Of a stretch of DNA of 7,308 nt, positions 1 to 6,019 are shown one piece after another; the first letter of the stretch is position 1; each line of letters begins with the position of its first letter. The notes under the pieces were generated by a model. It saw nothing but the letters and a program-made list of their open reading frames with translations, did not search any database and was not told the DNA's origin. The position numbers and the translations under genes were made by a program. The DNA is from Bdellovibrionales bacterium (lineage in GTDB: Bacteria; Bdellovibrionota; Bdellovibrionia; Bdellovibrionales; UBA1609). Location: positions 1 through 7,308 of the forward strand of contig JADJVA010000018.1 of the NCBI GenBank assembly GCA_016716765.1, in the 5' to 3' direction.

Positions 1-165
1 GCCATTATCCGCTGCAATAGCGATCATCTGTTTCAGCAAGCCGACGGCAGAATCCTCAGCGTGCGCGACCGCGAACGCTAAACCCAGCATGACGGTCAGC
101 AGGAGACCGAACAATGATTGAAGCCGGAAGGAAAATACAGCCAGCGAAAGCAGACGGGGATGCAT
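1..165 (-). CDS. Exported protein of unknown function, N-terminal 55 codons only
   Basis: This gene starts at ATG 165-163 and runs off the left edge of the window. A GGAG ribosome-binding site lies 8 nt before the start codon. The N-terminus is a classic Sec signal peptide: Arg4 and Arg14 precede a hydrophobic core (about residues 19-32, LFGLLLTVMLGLAF), which ends in a signal peptidase I site AHA|ED near residue 36. No lipobox cysteine follows, so the product is probably periplasmic or secreted rather than a lipoprotein. The first mature residues (EDSAVGLLKQMIAIAADNG) are not enough to assign a family. No frameshift is seen in the visible part. The nearest upstream gene on this strand ends at 384, about 220 nt away and behind a terminator-like hairpin, so this gene probably has its own promoter; I could not pick one confidently. 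Confidence 0.75.
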   Translation of the reverse strand, partial: MHPRLLSLAVFSFRLQSLFGLLLTVMLGLAFAVAHAEDSAVGLLKQMIAIAADNG

Positions 166-341
166 CGCAGAAATCTCCAAAATAGGGTATTTTTTATAAA
201 CGGTGGTGTTCCAGACTTAGATGAATGTCATTAACTCGCCGAGCGATAGACCGTTAGCGGACAACATTACGGGTAACGAATCAAAATATCCAGCTAAATC
301 GTATCGGATTTAAAAACCGTATCAATATTTAACAAAAGCTG

Positions 342-366
342 CCCACAGCGGGTTTTCCGTTGTGGG
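342..366 (-). terminator. Probable weak Rho-independent terminator of the deoxyribonucleotidase-like gene
   Basis: Arms 342-351 and 357-366 pair over 10 bp with one G-U, around a 5-nt loop. Read on the minus strand, the hairpin is followed by AGCTTTTGTT, a short T-rich tract. It lies 18 nt beyond the reconstructed stop codon (384-386) of the minus-strand gene. That position supports 384, not 451, as the true end of that gene. Confidence 0.55.
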
Positions 367-383
367 TCGGATTGATGGAAGAG

Positions 384-826
384 TCAGATTATTCTTTCAC
401 GAAGATATGTTACGACCGAGGGCCAATCGGGATAGCGGGCTGACCCAAAATTAATAGTTCATTCGAAATTTATCAACCCATTTTTTTCGGTCATCTTTCA
501 AGTCACCTAAGTTCAGGTTGTTGTGATGTGAAAGTATGAGGCGTTTGTAGGCCGCTTGACCCATATGCCGTTTTACCCAAAAGCAACTTATCTGACCAAG
601 CCGAAGGGTTCTCCACGGCGACGTAGACAGAATGTAGGTATCGAACTTCTTGGCAAGCTCAAAGAAGGATTCAATGGCGCAAGGCATCGGAGCCATGAGG
701 GCAAAGATGCCAGGAACCCCATCAAGCCGATTCTCGTACTCACGCGCCACTGTGGCCGATAATTGTTGTATCCCTGACGGGAAGTCAACGAGCACGTTGT
801 CCATATCAACGTAGAGAATTTTTCAT
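384..826 (-). pseudogene. 5'(3')-deoxyribonucleotidase-like (NT5C-type, HAD superfamily), frameshifted
   Basis: The family comprises cytosolic HAD phosphatases that dephosphorylate deoxyribonucleotides. The N-terminus carries the HAD nucleophile motif in VDMDNVLVDF, followed by VPGIFALMAPMP, the motif-II-like ILSTSPW, WVKRHMG, AYKRLILSHH, NLNLGD and DDR, in family order. An open frame spans 804-451, but it is not the native one throughout. A missing base near 612-615 and an extra base near 579-582 cancel each other, so the middle is read out of frame where the expected text is ENPSAWSDKLLW. Beyond the premature stop at 451, a different frame resumes the family C-terminus (NFGSARYPDWPSVVTYL) and stops at 384-386. 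The likely native start is ATG 826-824, separated from the DMDN frame by another indel. With at least four lesions, no normal product is expected. The family call is strong; the exact substrate is not known. Confidence 0.82.
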
Positions 827-1084
827 TGGATGAAGCTCAGGTTCTGTAGGCTGTTTGCTACAACCCATTAATTTTCACCAAGTGCTAAAAACTAATTCAT
901 TAATTTCATTTAGCATCGCTTTGAAATACCCACAGTGCCCGGAAGATAAAATTTCGAGAGAAACTGGGCCCGGTCCTCCCAGCGCTCGTGCGTCGAGATC
1001 ACCCAGAGCCGCATAACTCTAATCGTGCAGCTCTGAGAACTCGAATTTCAACTATACGTCATGACGCAACCCGTCGCAACCGCC
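827..1084. other. Unassigned intergenic DNA between the nucleotidase remnant and the IS200-type element
   Basis: I find no supportable gene, tRNA or promoter here. The left part (about 850-945) is AT-rich. The right part (about 960-1080) is more GC-rich, with short inverted repeats such as CTGGG/CCCAG (964-968 and 978-982) and CAGAGC/GCTCTG (1004-1009 and 1030-1035). The composition change may mark an older junction. Open frames in the GC-rich part do not resemble any protein I recognise. Confidence 0.4.
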
Positions 1085-1100
1085 TCCCTAAACTCAATCA

Positions 1101-1121
1101 CTACCGGCTGGAAGCCGGTAG
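1101..1121. repeat. Right-end (3') subterminal hairpin of the IS200-type element
   Basis: Perfect inverted repeat: CTACCGGCT at 1101-1109 and AGCCGGTAG at 1113-1121, with a 3-nt loop. It lies 47 nt beyond the tnpA stop codon. In this family such a hairpin is the structure bound by TnpA at the element end. Confidence 0.75.
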
Positions 1122-1167
1122 GTTGAAATCTAGGCTGGAAGCCGCGAATCACTCTAAAGAGTGTGCC

Positions 1168-1603
1168 TCACTCCAACGTGATGTTGGTTTCATTATCCGA
1201 TTTATGCGCATCGGCATGGTCATTGATATAGGCATTGATCATCTCATCAGTGACGTTCCCACTCGTGGTACTGAAAAATCCCCTGCCCCAAAAATGTCTA
1301 CCCCAATACCGTTTGCCAATCTCTGGAAATTCCTGCTGAATCTTCCGCGAACTACGCCCTTTGGCCACTTTCACAAAGTCACTGACCGAGACATGGGGTG
1401 GAATCTCCGCAAAATAGGGACGTGATCCGACGACAGAACCCCATTGACAATGCGAACGCCCATGTCTTCCGCCACCTGCGCGATAATTGTGCGCACCCGC
1501 AGCCGCAAGTCGCTTGCAAGACCCGGTATCGATATTTCGTAATCCATATTAGGTGATAATGGTGGTGAAAAACGGTGTGGTTGTTTTTGTTGTACTCGGT
1601 CAT
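1168..1603 (-). pseudogene. tnpA: IS200/IS605-family transposase TnpA (Y1 HUH nuclease), frameshifted
   Basis: TnpA is a small Y1 single-strand transposase that cuts and joins element ends through a tyrosine. The start ATG (1603-1601) begins MTEYNKNNHTVFHHHYHLIW, the usual N-terminus. The frame shifts near 1516, where one base is missing after RYRVL, and continues as DLRLRVRTIIAQVAEDMG and VLSSDHV. It shifts again near 1410-1415, where one T is missing, and resumes as PPHVSVSDFVKVAKGRSSRK, RYWGRHFWGRGFFS and VTDEMINAYINDH, stopping at 1168-1170. The catalytic tyrosine is the one in INAYINDH and is kept. The HUH motif should read HVH but reads HVP (1416-1424), so a metal ligand is lost as well. 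Restored length is about 145 residues, normal for the family. The gene sits between the two hairpins of its own element. Confidence 0.9.
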
Positions 1604-1660
1604 GATGGTCTACTATTCGAACAGGCTGGCATTTTAACGTCCACAAGGACTGAAGTCTTT

Positions 1661-1676
1661 CTCGCCTGAAGGCGAG
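1661..1676. repeat. Left-end (5') subterminal hairpin of the IS200-type element
   Basis: CTCGCC at 1661-1666 pairs with GGCGAG at 1671-1676 around a TGAA loop. It lies about 58 nt upstream of the tnpA start on the minus strand. A second weak pairing lies beside it at about 1647-1658. Position and form fit the TnpA-bound end hairpin of IS200/IS605 elements. Confidence 0.7.
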
Positions 1677-1704
1677 GGTTTTTACCAAAAAGGTGACTAT
1701 AAAA

Positions 1705-1770
1705 ATGAGCGCGAAGTTATCTGCGTCTGCCCGAACCGTTCTCTTCCCAGGAGCCTGCCATGCCGCGTAA
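1705..1770 (+). other. Possible 21-codon upstream ORF overlapping the next gene's start
   Basis: An ATG at 1705 is preceded by AGGTGA with 9-nt spacing and reads 21 codons (MSAKLSASARTVLFPGACHA and one more Ala) before TAA 1768-1770. It overlaps the start codon at 1760 by 11 nt in another frame, an arrangement that would allow translational coupling. It may equally be chance sequence next to the IS200 end. No family is recognised. Confidence 0.2.
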
Positions 1771-2194
1771 AACGAATCTCGACCCGAAACTCAAGGAAAT
1801 GCTGGCGAATATTCACCTGAGTGACGGTGATAACGAACTGATCGACGAGCCGGTCGACGAAGGCGCCGCGCACCGTCTGCGCACCCTGTATGAACGTCTG
1901 ACCAACCACCGGGAAAAGGCCTTGCGCCCGGGTCAGTTGGCGATGTGGAAACCGGGACTGAAAAACCGGCGCTTCCCCGCTTACGGTCAGCCGGTGATCG
2001 TGGTGGAGCGGCTCGATCTGCCGATTCTCGACCACGAGGAGGAGGCGGGATTCACCTATTATCGAGAGCCGCTGGATGTGCTGCTGGGGGTTCTGCACCA
2101 GGACGGCGATTTTCTCATTTTCCATTTCGATAGCCGCCGCTTTCAGCCGTATGAAGGCCCAGTGGGAGCGAAGCTGCAATTTGACGACATATAA
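1760..2194 (+). CDS. Conserved-looking protein of unknown function, C-terminus replaced by element insertion
   Basis: The start ATG 1760 has AGGAG 7 nt upstream, and the frame is intact for 144 codons. The product is soluble and acidic, with a charged N-terminus (MPRKTNLDPKLKEMLANIHL), then RTLYERLTNHREKAL, a Trp/Pro-rich middle (LAMWKPGLKNRRFPAYGQPV) and a beta-rich C-terminal half (IVVERLDLPILDHEEEAG, VLHQDGDFLIFHFDSRRF). There is no signal peptide or membrane segment. I do not recognise the family. The last 12 codons (GPVGAKLQFDDI and the stop) lie inside the terminal inverted repeat of the element inserted at 2156. Removing the element and one ATGAA copy joins FQPYE to DSGAVSR and a TAA at 2587-2589, giving about 139 residues. 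It lies upstream of, and co-directional with, the WYL regulator gene, so the two may be functionally linked. Confidence 0.8.
   Translation: MPRKTNLDPKLKEMLANIHLSDGDNELIDEPVDEGAAHRLRTLYERLTNHREKALRPGQLAMWKPGLKNRRFPAYGQPVIVVERLDLPILDHEEEAGFTYYREPLDVLLGVLHQDGDFLIFHFDSRRFQPYEGPVGAKLQFDDI
2151..2155 (+). repeat. Left copy of the 5-bp target-site duplication
   Basis: ATGAA immediately precedes the left inverted repeat. The same five bases immediately follow the right inverted repeat at 2561-2565. Confidence 0.75.
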
Positions 2195-2197
2195 GCA
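2156..2197 (+). repeat. Left 42-bp terminal inverted repeat
   Basis: It begins GGCCCAGTGGGAGCGAAGCT and ends ATATAAGCA, and is an exact reverse complement of 2519-2560. Read in frame from the upstream gene it encodes GPVGAKLQFDDI and a TAA stop. Confidence 0.9.
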
Positions 2198-2518
2198 ATA
2201 TCGAATAGTCTGAGCGCCAACTGGGCGTGACCTGCTCCGCGGTCAAGACCCGACAGCAGGCAAAAACACGCGACCTACATGATTCTTCCGTCCGCAAAGG
2301 GAGTACGGAAGTGGACTGTGTCCGCAACCCCTTTATGCTGACTTTCGGACATCGAAATTTGGCTGGTCCGAAACCGTAGGTTTCTGGACCCTTCAAGGGG
2401 GGATCACGACAAGTCCTCATCATGCGTTAAGTCGTTGACGGATTAGGAATTGAGGTATCCGTTGTTAGGGATACTGAGTGAGCCAGAGCGTCCACTGCGT
2501 TCTAGACAAATGAGCGAC

Positions 2519-2560
2519 TGCTTATATGTCGTCAAATTGCAGCTTCGCTCCCACTGGGCC
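2519..2560 (-). repeat. Right 42-bp terminal inverted repeat
   Basis: Exact reverse complement of 2156-2197 with no mismatch over 42 positions. Identity stops at both edges: the outer flank is the duplicated ATGAA, and the inner flanks differ. Confidence 0.9.
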
Positions 2561-2565
2561 ATGAA
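2561..2565 (+). repeat. Right copy of the 5-bp target-site duplication
   Basis: ATGAA abuts the outer tip of the right inverted repeat and matches 2151-2155. Bases 2566-2589 then continue the reading frame of the interrupted gene (DSGAVSR and stop), independent support that this is a true insertion scar. Confidence 0.75.
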
Positions 2566-2598
2566 GACAGCGGGGCGGTAAGTCGGTAACATCATGCC

Positions 2599-2619
2599 GG
2601 GCGTCTGCGATAGACGCCC
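2599..2619 (+). terminator. Rho-independent terminator, original to the gene starting at 1760
   Basis: GGGCGTCT (2599-2606) and AGACGCCC (2612-2619) form a perfect 8-bp GC-rich stem with a 5-nt loop, followed by AATTTTGG. It lies 9 nt past the restored stop codon (2587-2589) of the interrupted gene and before the WYL gene. The inserted element now separates it from the gene by about 400 bp. Confidence 0.7.
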
Positions 2620-2652
2620 AATTTTGGTCATCCCGCTTTAACGGAGAACTTC

Positions 2653-3888
2653 ATGAAAAAAGATGAAAAAGGCGAAAAAGGTATTGACAGGATTTATCGC
2701 CGTTTGAATATGTTGATGATGCTTAGCCGCAAGAATCAGGAACTCACAACCCTGGAAATCGCTAAAAATTGCGGAAGGAGGGTGACAATATTACTGATAG
2801 ATCGTGCAACGTGCTCTGATACAACTGGAGCAAGCTGGGCTTCTGGAAATGGTCAGCGCGGATAAAGAAGAAAAAGAGGATCACGATTATGACTACGACG
2901 TTGAAGATATGGCCTCACCCAGGATTAAGAAATGGCGCTGGCCGATGGGTTTGGATTCCAGGATCAAGATTTTCCCAAAAGTTTTCCGTGGGCGAGATCA
3001 TTGCTTTCCGATTGATGGAGTTAATGCTAAAACCATTGCTGCCCAAAGAATCTTATGATGCATTAGAGCCTTATCTGAAGGCTGCTCGTAGTCAATGTAA
3101 AATCATGCCCCAATGGGATACGACGAACTTGGGGAAAAGAAAGTTCAGGTTGTTCCACCGACGCAGCCCTTGTTGCCACCGGAAACGCCCCCACACTTTC
3201 CGCAGAGATGACCCGCGAGCAATGGCAACAAAATCAGGAGGCGATTCGCGATGCTCTCTTGAAAGGATTATTCAGAACTCAGCAGTGCGAAATTGAGTAC
3301 CAGCAGCTTTGGCGTGATGAACCGGTGCATTGGAAAATTCATCCTCCCGTTTATTTACAACGCGGTCCCGCGTTTTATCTGCTCTGCATGATCAACGATT
3401 TTACCGACGTGCGCCAACTGGCGTTGCATCGGATGCTCTCGGCAAAAGTGTTAGACGATGAGGCCAGAAAACCGGCAGAGTTCAATATCGATCGGGAAGT
3501 GGAGCGGGCTCAGGGGATGGGCGGCAGCGGCGAGCCGATTTGTTTAGCCCTCCGGTTCTATAGATCTGCCGGGGTGCATCTGACGGAAACGCGATTGTCT
3601 GCCGATCAAATTGTGGTTGATGAAGACGACTACCATTTCCGGCTGACCGCAACGGTCAACGATACTGCACAATTGCGCTGGTGGCTATTGTCATTTGGTT
3701 CCAAGGTGGAAGTGTTGGAACCCGAAGGTTTACGGGAGGAAATGAAACAGAATGCGTTCTGGATGAATCGGAAGTATTCCAAACCCTATGCGCCAGCCGC
3801 ATCGCCGAATTCAACGCCGCTGTCTCCTGAAGCATCAGCAACTACACCGGAACCCCCTACCGATACAACATCGGCAACAGAAGACTAA
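2653..3888 (+). pseudogene. WYL-domain transcriptional regulator (HTH + WYL + WCX), six 1-nt deletions
   Basis: Proteins of this type bind DNA through an N-terminal winged HTH and sense a ligand, often nucleic-acid-derived, through the WYL domain. The start ATG 2653 has GGAG 6 nt upstream. Repairing one missing base at each of about 2774, 2803, 2937, 2983, 3124 and 3200 gives a single protein of about 413 residues. Its order is: HTH (GIDRIYRRLNMLMMLSRKNQ, ELTTLEIAKNC, ITDRTVQRALIQLEQAGLLE); an acidic linker with DYDYDVED; SVGEIIAFRLMELMLKPLLP; the WYL-like core (HPPVYLQRGPAFYLLCMIND, QLALHRMLSAKVLD); a WCX-like region (LRWWLLSFGSKVEVLEP); and a Pro/Ser/Thr-rich tail. The C-terminal 226 codons (3208-3888) are an intact frame. 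All lesions shift the frame the same way, and no nonsense substitution is seen. It may form an operon with the gene at 3921. The family call is firm; its targets are unknown. Confidence 0.85.
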
Positions 3889-3920
3889 TCGGAAGTTTCA
3901 TTGACTGGAAGAATGCGAAA

Positions 3921-4358
3921 ATGCCTATGCTGATTAACCACATTGATAAAATCGCCCGCGATAAACAGCGGGATGTGTTGTTTCTGATCTTCTATGAAGA
4001 TCAAAATCAAACAGTGGATTCTGAAGAAGATATTGCCCGCCTCATGAAACGGTATGATTATGAATCGAATGAAACCCGAAAAATGGTGCTGACCTGGTTT
4101 GAGAATAACGGGATTGCCACCTATCCTTGTGCGCCATTTGCCAGTGGCAGTTTGATGGGGGGTTACGATGGGCGACTTTATATCGATGTCCCGTTTGACA
4201 AAGCCCATCCTGATTACCAGAAAGTCGAAAATTTTCTGGAAAATGAGGATGGCACTGGCAAAATTCCGGGGGTAAGGTTTTGTTATTTGCCTTTGGAAGA
4301 AGGGATGAAAAACGCGCATCATGATGAACCGGGCTATTGGGAAAACTTGAACTACTAG
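3921..4358 (+). CDS. Protein of unknown function downstream of the WYL regulator
   Basis: An intact 145-codon frame starting at ATG 3921, with GGAAG about 10 nt upstream. Met3 at 3927 is an alternative start. The gap after the WYL gene stop is 32 nt with no terminator visible, so co-transcription is likely. The product is acidic and soluble, without a signal peptide or membrane segment. Visible stretches are LINHIDKIARDKQRDVLFLI, EEDIARLMKRYDYESNETRK, GIATYPCAPFASGSLMGGYD, GRLYIDVPFDKAHPDYQKVE and CYLPLEEGMKNAHHDEPGYW. I do not recognise the family. It is one of only two complete, undisturbed genes here, and its TAG stop overlaps the stop of the convergent gene by two bases. Confidence 0.8.
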   Translation: MPMLINHIDKIARDKQRDVLFLIFYEDQNQTVDSEEDIARLMKRYDYESNETRKMVLTWFENNGIATYPCAPFASGSLMGGYDGRLYIDVPFDKAHPDYQKVENFLENEDGTGKIPGVRFCYLPLEEGMKNAHHDEPGYWENLNY

Positions 4359-4655
4359 CCATCGCGGTGCATGTTCAGCGGGCCGAAGTCGTCGAGCAGC
4401 GTTTTGAGATCGGCGTAGGCGGATTCGTGGGCAGCAGAATAACGGCCCCCCGATTTTCCTGATCGCGATTTCATCGGGATAGGTGTATTTCTTGATCTTC
4501 ACTTTCGTATCGCTGGAACAGACGCTGCACGGTTTTTCCAGCCGTTGATTCTCCAACACCCTGACCCGATTTGCCGCACTTTGATTATGTTCGCGACTGG
4601 TGCCGACCATAGCGAAATCTCGCCGTCGAAATATTCGCGCTCGGTTTCGGCTTAC
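4355..4655 (-). pseudogene. Degraded gene of unknown family, C-terminal part
   Basis: On the minus strand a coding-like stretch reads TSREHNQSAANRVRVLENQR, LEKPCSVCSSDTKVKIKKYT and YPDEIAIRKIGG. A run of six G (about 4446-4451) then shifts the frame; with five G it continues RYSAAHESAYADLKTLLDDF and GPLNMHRDG to a TAG at 4357-4355. Two Cys in a CSVC pair are the only notable motif. The upstream part is unclear: another frame near 4640-4600 reads ETEREYFDGEISLW, which also looks coding, so a further frameshift probably lies near 4610. No start can be chosen. The gene converges on 3921-4358. A function cannot be assigned. Confidence 0.5.
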
Positions 4656-4721
4656 CTTTCCTAGTTTTTTAAGAGAATTTAATCTATCCTAAGAAATAAA
4701 AAGAGTTCAAGCTTTGGCTGT

Positions 4722-6019
4722 TTAGAAATCGGGAAGCTCTTCAATTGCTTCGCGGTAATCGCAAAAAAGCTTCCATGTTTTATCGGCAATTTTTCTTGCA
4801 AATGGATGTTCTTCGTTTCTATTATCTTCAAAACAAGTAATGATATCTTCTTTGCTAAAAAGCATATATCCTCTTTTACTTTCTTCTTCACGAGGATCTT
4901 TAATACACATCCAATCTTCACTCCAGTTTCTATTATCAAGACCATCTTATCATACGCTCTATCAAATCTTTCAGTGGTTTGTAATTCTCTTCAGTTGGTT
5001 TAACATCATAACGCCAAGCAATCTCACCAGACCTAATATCATTAGAGAAAATATGCCGAGCAATCAGGTAGTAGTTTTGATGGCCACGACATGAAATTTT
5101 AATTCCATAGATATCACATTTGCTGCGTACCAATTATTTATAGCCGATTCTTCTAAATATTTTTAAGAAAACTTAACACGTTAACACAGAATTTTTCCCC
5201 GATTTTTTGTCTTGCTAAAGCCATTTGTTGCTCTATTTCAAGTGCTAATTTTAAATTTTCTGGCTTAGTAAGAAGAGCAATCAAATCGTTATCGGGGCGT
5301 AGTCATGGCTATTTCTCCAAGGGTGATTAAACGGCAAGCAGTAATATATTGTTCAATCACTGCACGAACGGAATAGGGAATGATCGTATCGGTTAAAGGT
5401 GAAAAATTTCCGCTAGATTTTCATAAGATATTCGATAAGGAATAATAGGAGATTCTTTGTTATCGGATTTAGGTTCTCGCACCATCTGGCGTGAGAAACA
5501 CCAGCTTTTCGTGACGTACCCGTTTCTGTTTTCCATCCATTTTGATAACGAGCCATCTGTCTACACTGTTCTTTAGCATCGATCTTATTCTCGATGACGA
5601 CCAGAAGACTAGGCGCAGTGATAACAATATCCATCCGCCCAAGTTCTTCTGCTAGACCCTCAGGACGTACTTTGACCTGCGCTAACTGAGATTCATCGTT
5701 AATCTTAGATGCTCCGATTTGTTCTAAAAATGCATTGAGGAATTTTGCGCCTTGCTTATGCTGTTCCAAAGGAGAAAGTAAGTAGGCAAGAAAACGCGAT
5801 TGAATGACTTCTTTTCGTACCACGCCGAGGGCATTAAAAACATTAAAGCGTGCGCGTTAATAACTCATTTCGCTCGGATTCTCTCTAAATGAGGTTTTGC
5901 TTCAACAAGCAAACGCTCGATACTTGTTCTCATATTTTCCCGGTGACTGTTCAGCAGTTAGAAGTCTCTTTCAAAAGACGTTCAAACTCAGCAGGTGAAT
6001 TTTTAGAAGTAGCGTTCAT
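4722..6019 (-). pseudogene. PD-(D/E)XK nuclease-superfamily protein (PDDEXK_4-like), many indels
   Basis: One gene of about 430 codons is hidden across several broken frames. The start ATG 6019-6017 (AGGAAA upstream) reads NATSKNSPAEFERLLKET. After indels near 5970, 5880, 5873 and 5857 the text is NSHRENMRTSIERLLVEAKP, RFNVFNALGVVRKEVIQSRF, LAYLLSPLEQHKQGAKFLNA, GRMDIVI and VVIENKIDAKEQ. The Asp of RMDIVI and the Glu and Lys of IENK form the D...ExK nuclease signature. Further indels near 5513, 5480, 5397, 5302, 5160, 5090 and 4941 separate KLVFLTPDG, EPKSDNKESPIIPYRISYEN, IPYSVRAVIEQYITACRLIT, ALEIEQQMALARQKIGEKFC, EESAINNWYAANVISMELKF and the C-terminus (DGLDNRNWSEDWMCIKDPRE, YREAIEELPDF). 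Lesions are deletions and insertions of one base, with no nonsense substitution noticed. The family is often found in accessory or defence loci. The DNA is AT-rich compared with 1760-4655. Confidence 0.85.

Larger units (their letters stand above)
1085..1690 (-). mobile_element. IS200/IS605-family insertion sequence (tnpA only), ends approximate
   Basis: This is a single-transposase element without tnpB, typical of the IS200 type. Such elements move as single-stranded circles and are recognised through subterminal hairpins instead of terminal inverted repeats. Both expected structures are visible: a perfect 9-bp hairpin at 1101-1121, downstream of tnpA, and a 6-bp hairpin at 1661-1676, upstream of tnpA. 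The region between 1101 and 1165 also has a second copy of the GGCTGGAAGCC core and a 6-bp hairpin at 1150-1163. No target duplication is expected for this family, so the exact ends cannot be fixed; I place them just outside the hairpins. The transposase is frameshifted, so the copy looks inactive as sequenced. Confidence 0.78.
2156..2560. mobile_element. Non-autonomous inverted-repeat miniature element, Tn3-family (TIME-like) suspected
   Basis: The element is 405 bp, bounded by perfect 42-bp terminal inverted repeats and flanked by ATGAA on both sides. It contains no gene I can support. A 5-bp duplication, long inverted repeats with GG at the outer tip and TAAG near the inner end, and small size fit the Tn3-derived miniature elements described in bacteria; Tn3-family repeats usually start GGGG and are about 38 bp, so this would be a divergent member. 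The interior carries four copies of GTCCG(C/A)AA (2290-2297, 2320-2327, 2366-2373, and inverted at 2343-2350) and several hairpins: 2285-2291/2305-2311, an outer pair 2328-2333/2395-2400 enclosing 2343-2350/2366-2373, and 2455-2460/2469-2474. These could be a resolvase site or a structured transcript. The mobile nature is well supported by repeats plus duplication; the family is an inference. Confidence 0.82.

Noticed and set aside
988..1425. A 145-codon plus-strand open frame
   Set aside because: It lies opposite tnpA and the IS200 end hairpins and reads as arginine-rich nonsense. The minus strand carries the recognisable transposase.
1697..2179. A 160-codon minus-strand open frame
   Set aside because: It is the antisense of the intact gene at 1760-2194, which has a good ribosome site and natural composition. 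The antisense frame has neither.
2198..2518. Retron, group II intron or CRISPR-like interpretation of the structured 321-bp interior
   Set aside because: No reverse transcriptase lies nearby, no group II boundary or domain V pattern was recognised, and there is no regular repeat-spacer unit. The inverted repeats plus target duplication are better explained by a miniature transposable element.
2443..2631. Minus-strand open frame across the right inverted repeat
   Set aside because: It spans the element boundary and the terminator hairpin, has no ribosome site, and matches no family.
3885..4354. Leftward continuation of the minus-strand open frame that starts at 4610
   Set aside because: Left of about 4446 it is the out-of-frame shadow of the plus-strand gene at 3921-4358. 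The genuine minus-strand reading shifts frame at the G run and stops at 4355.
4806..5094. Plus-strand open frames rich in Phe, Ile and Ser
   Set aside because: They are antisense shadows of the AT-rich nuclease gene and show no start signal or domain.
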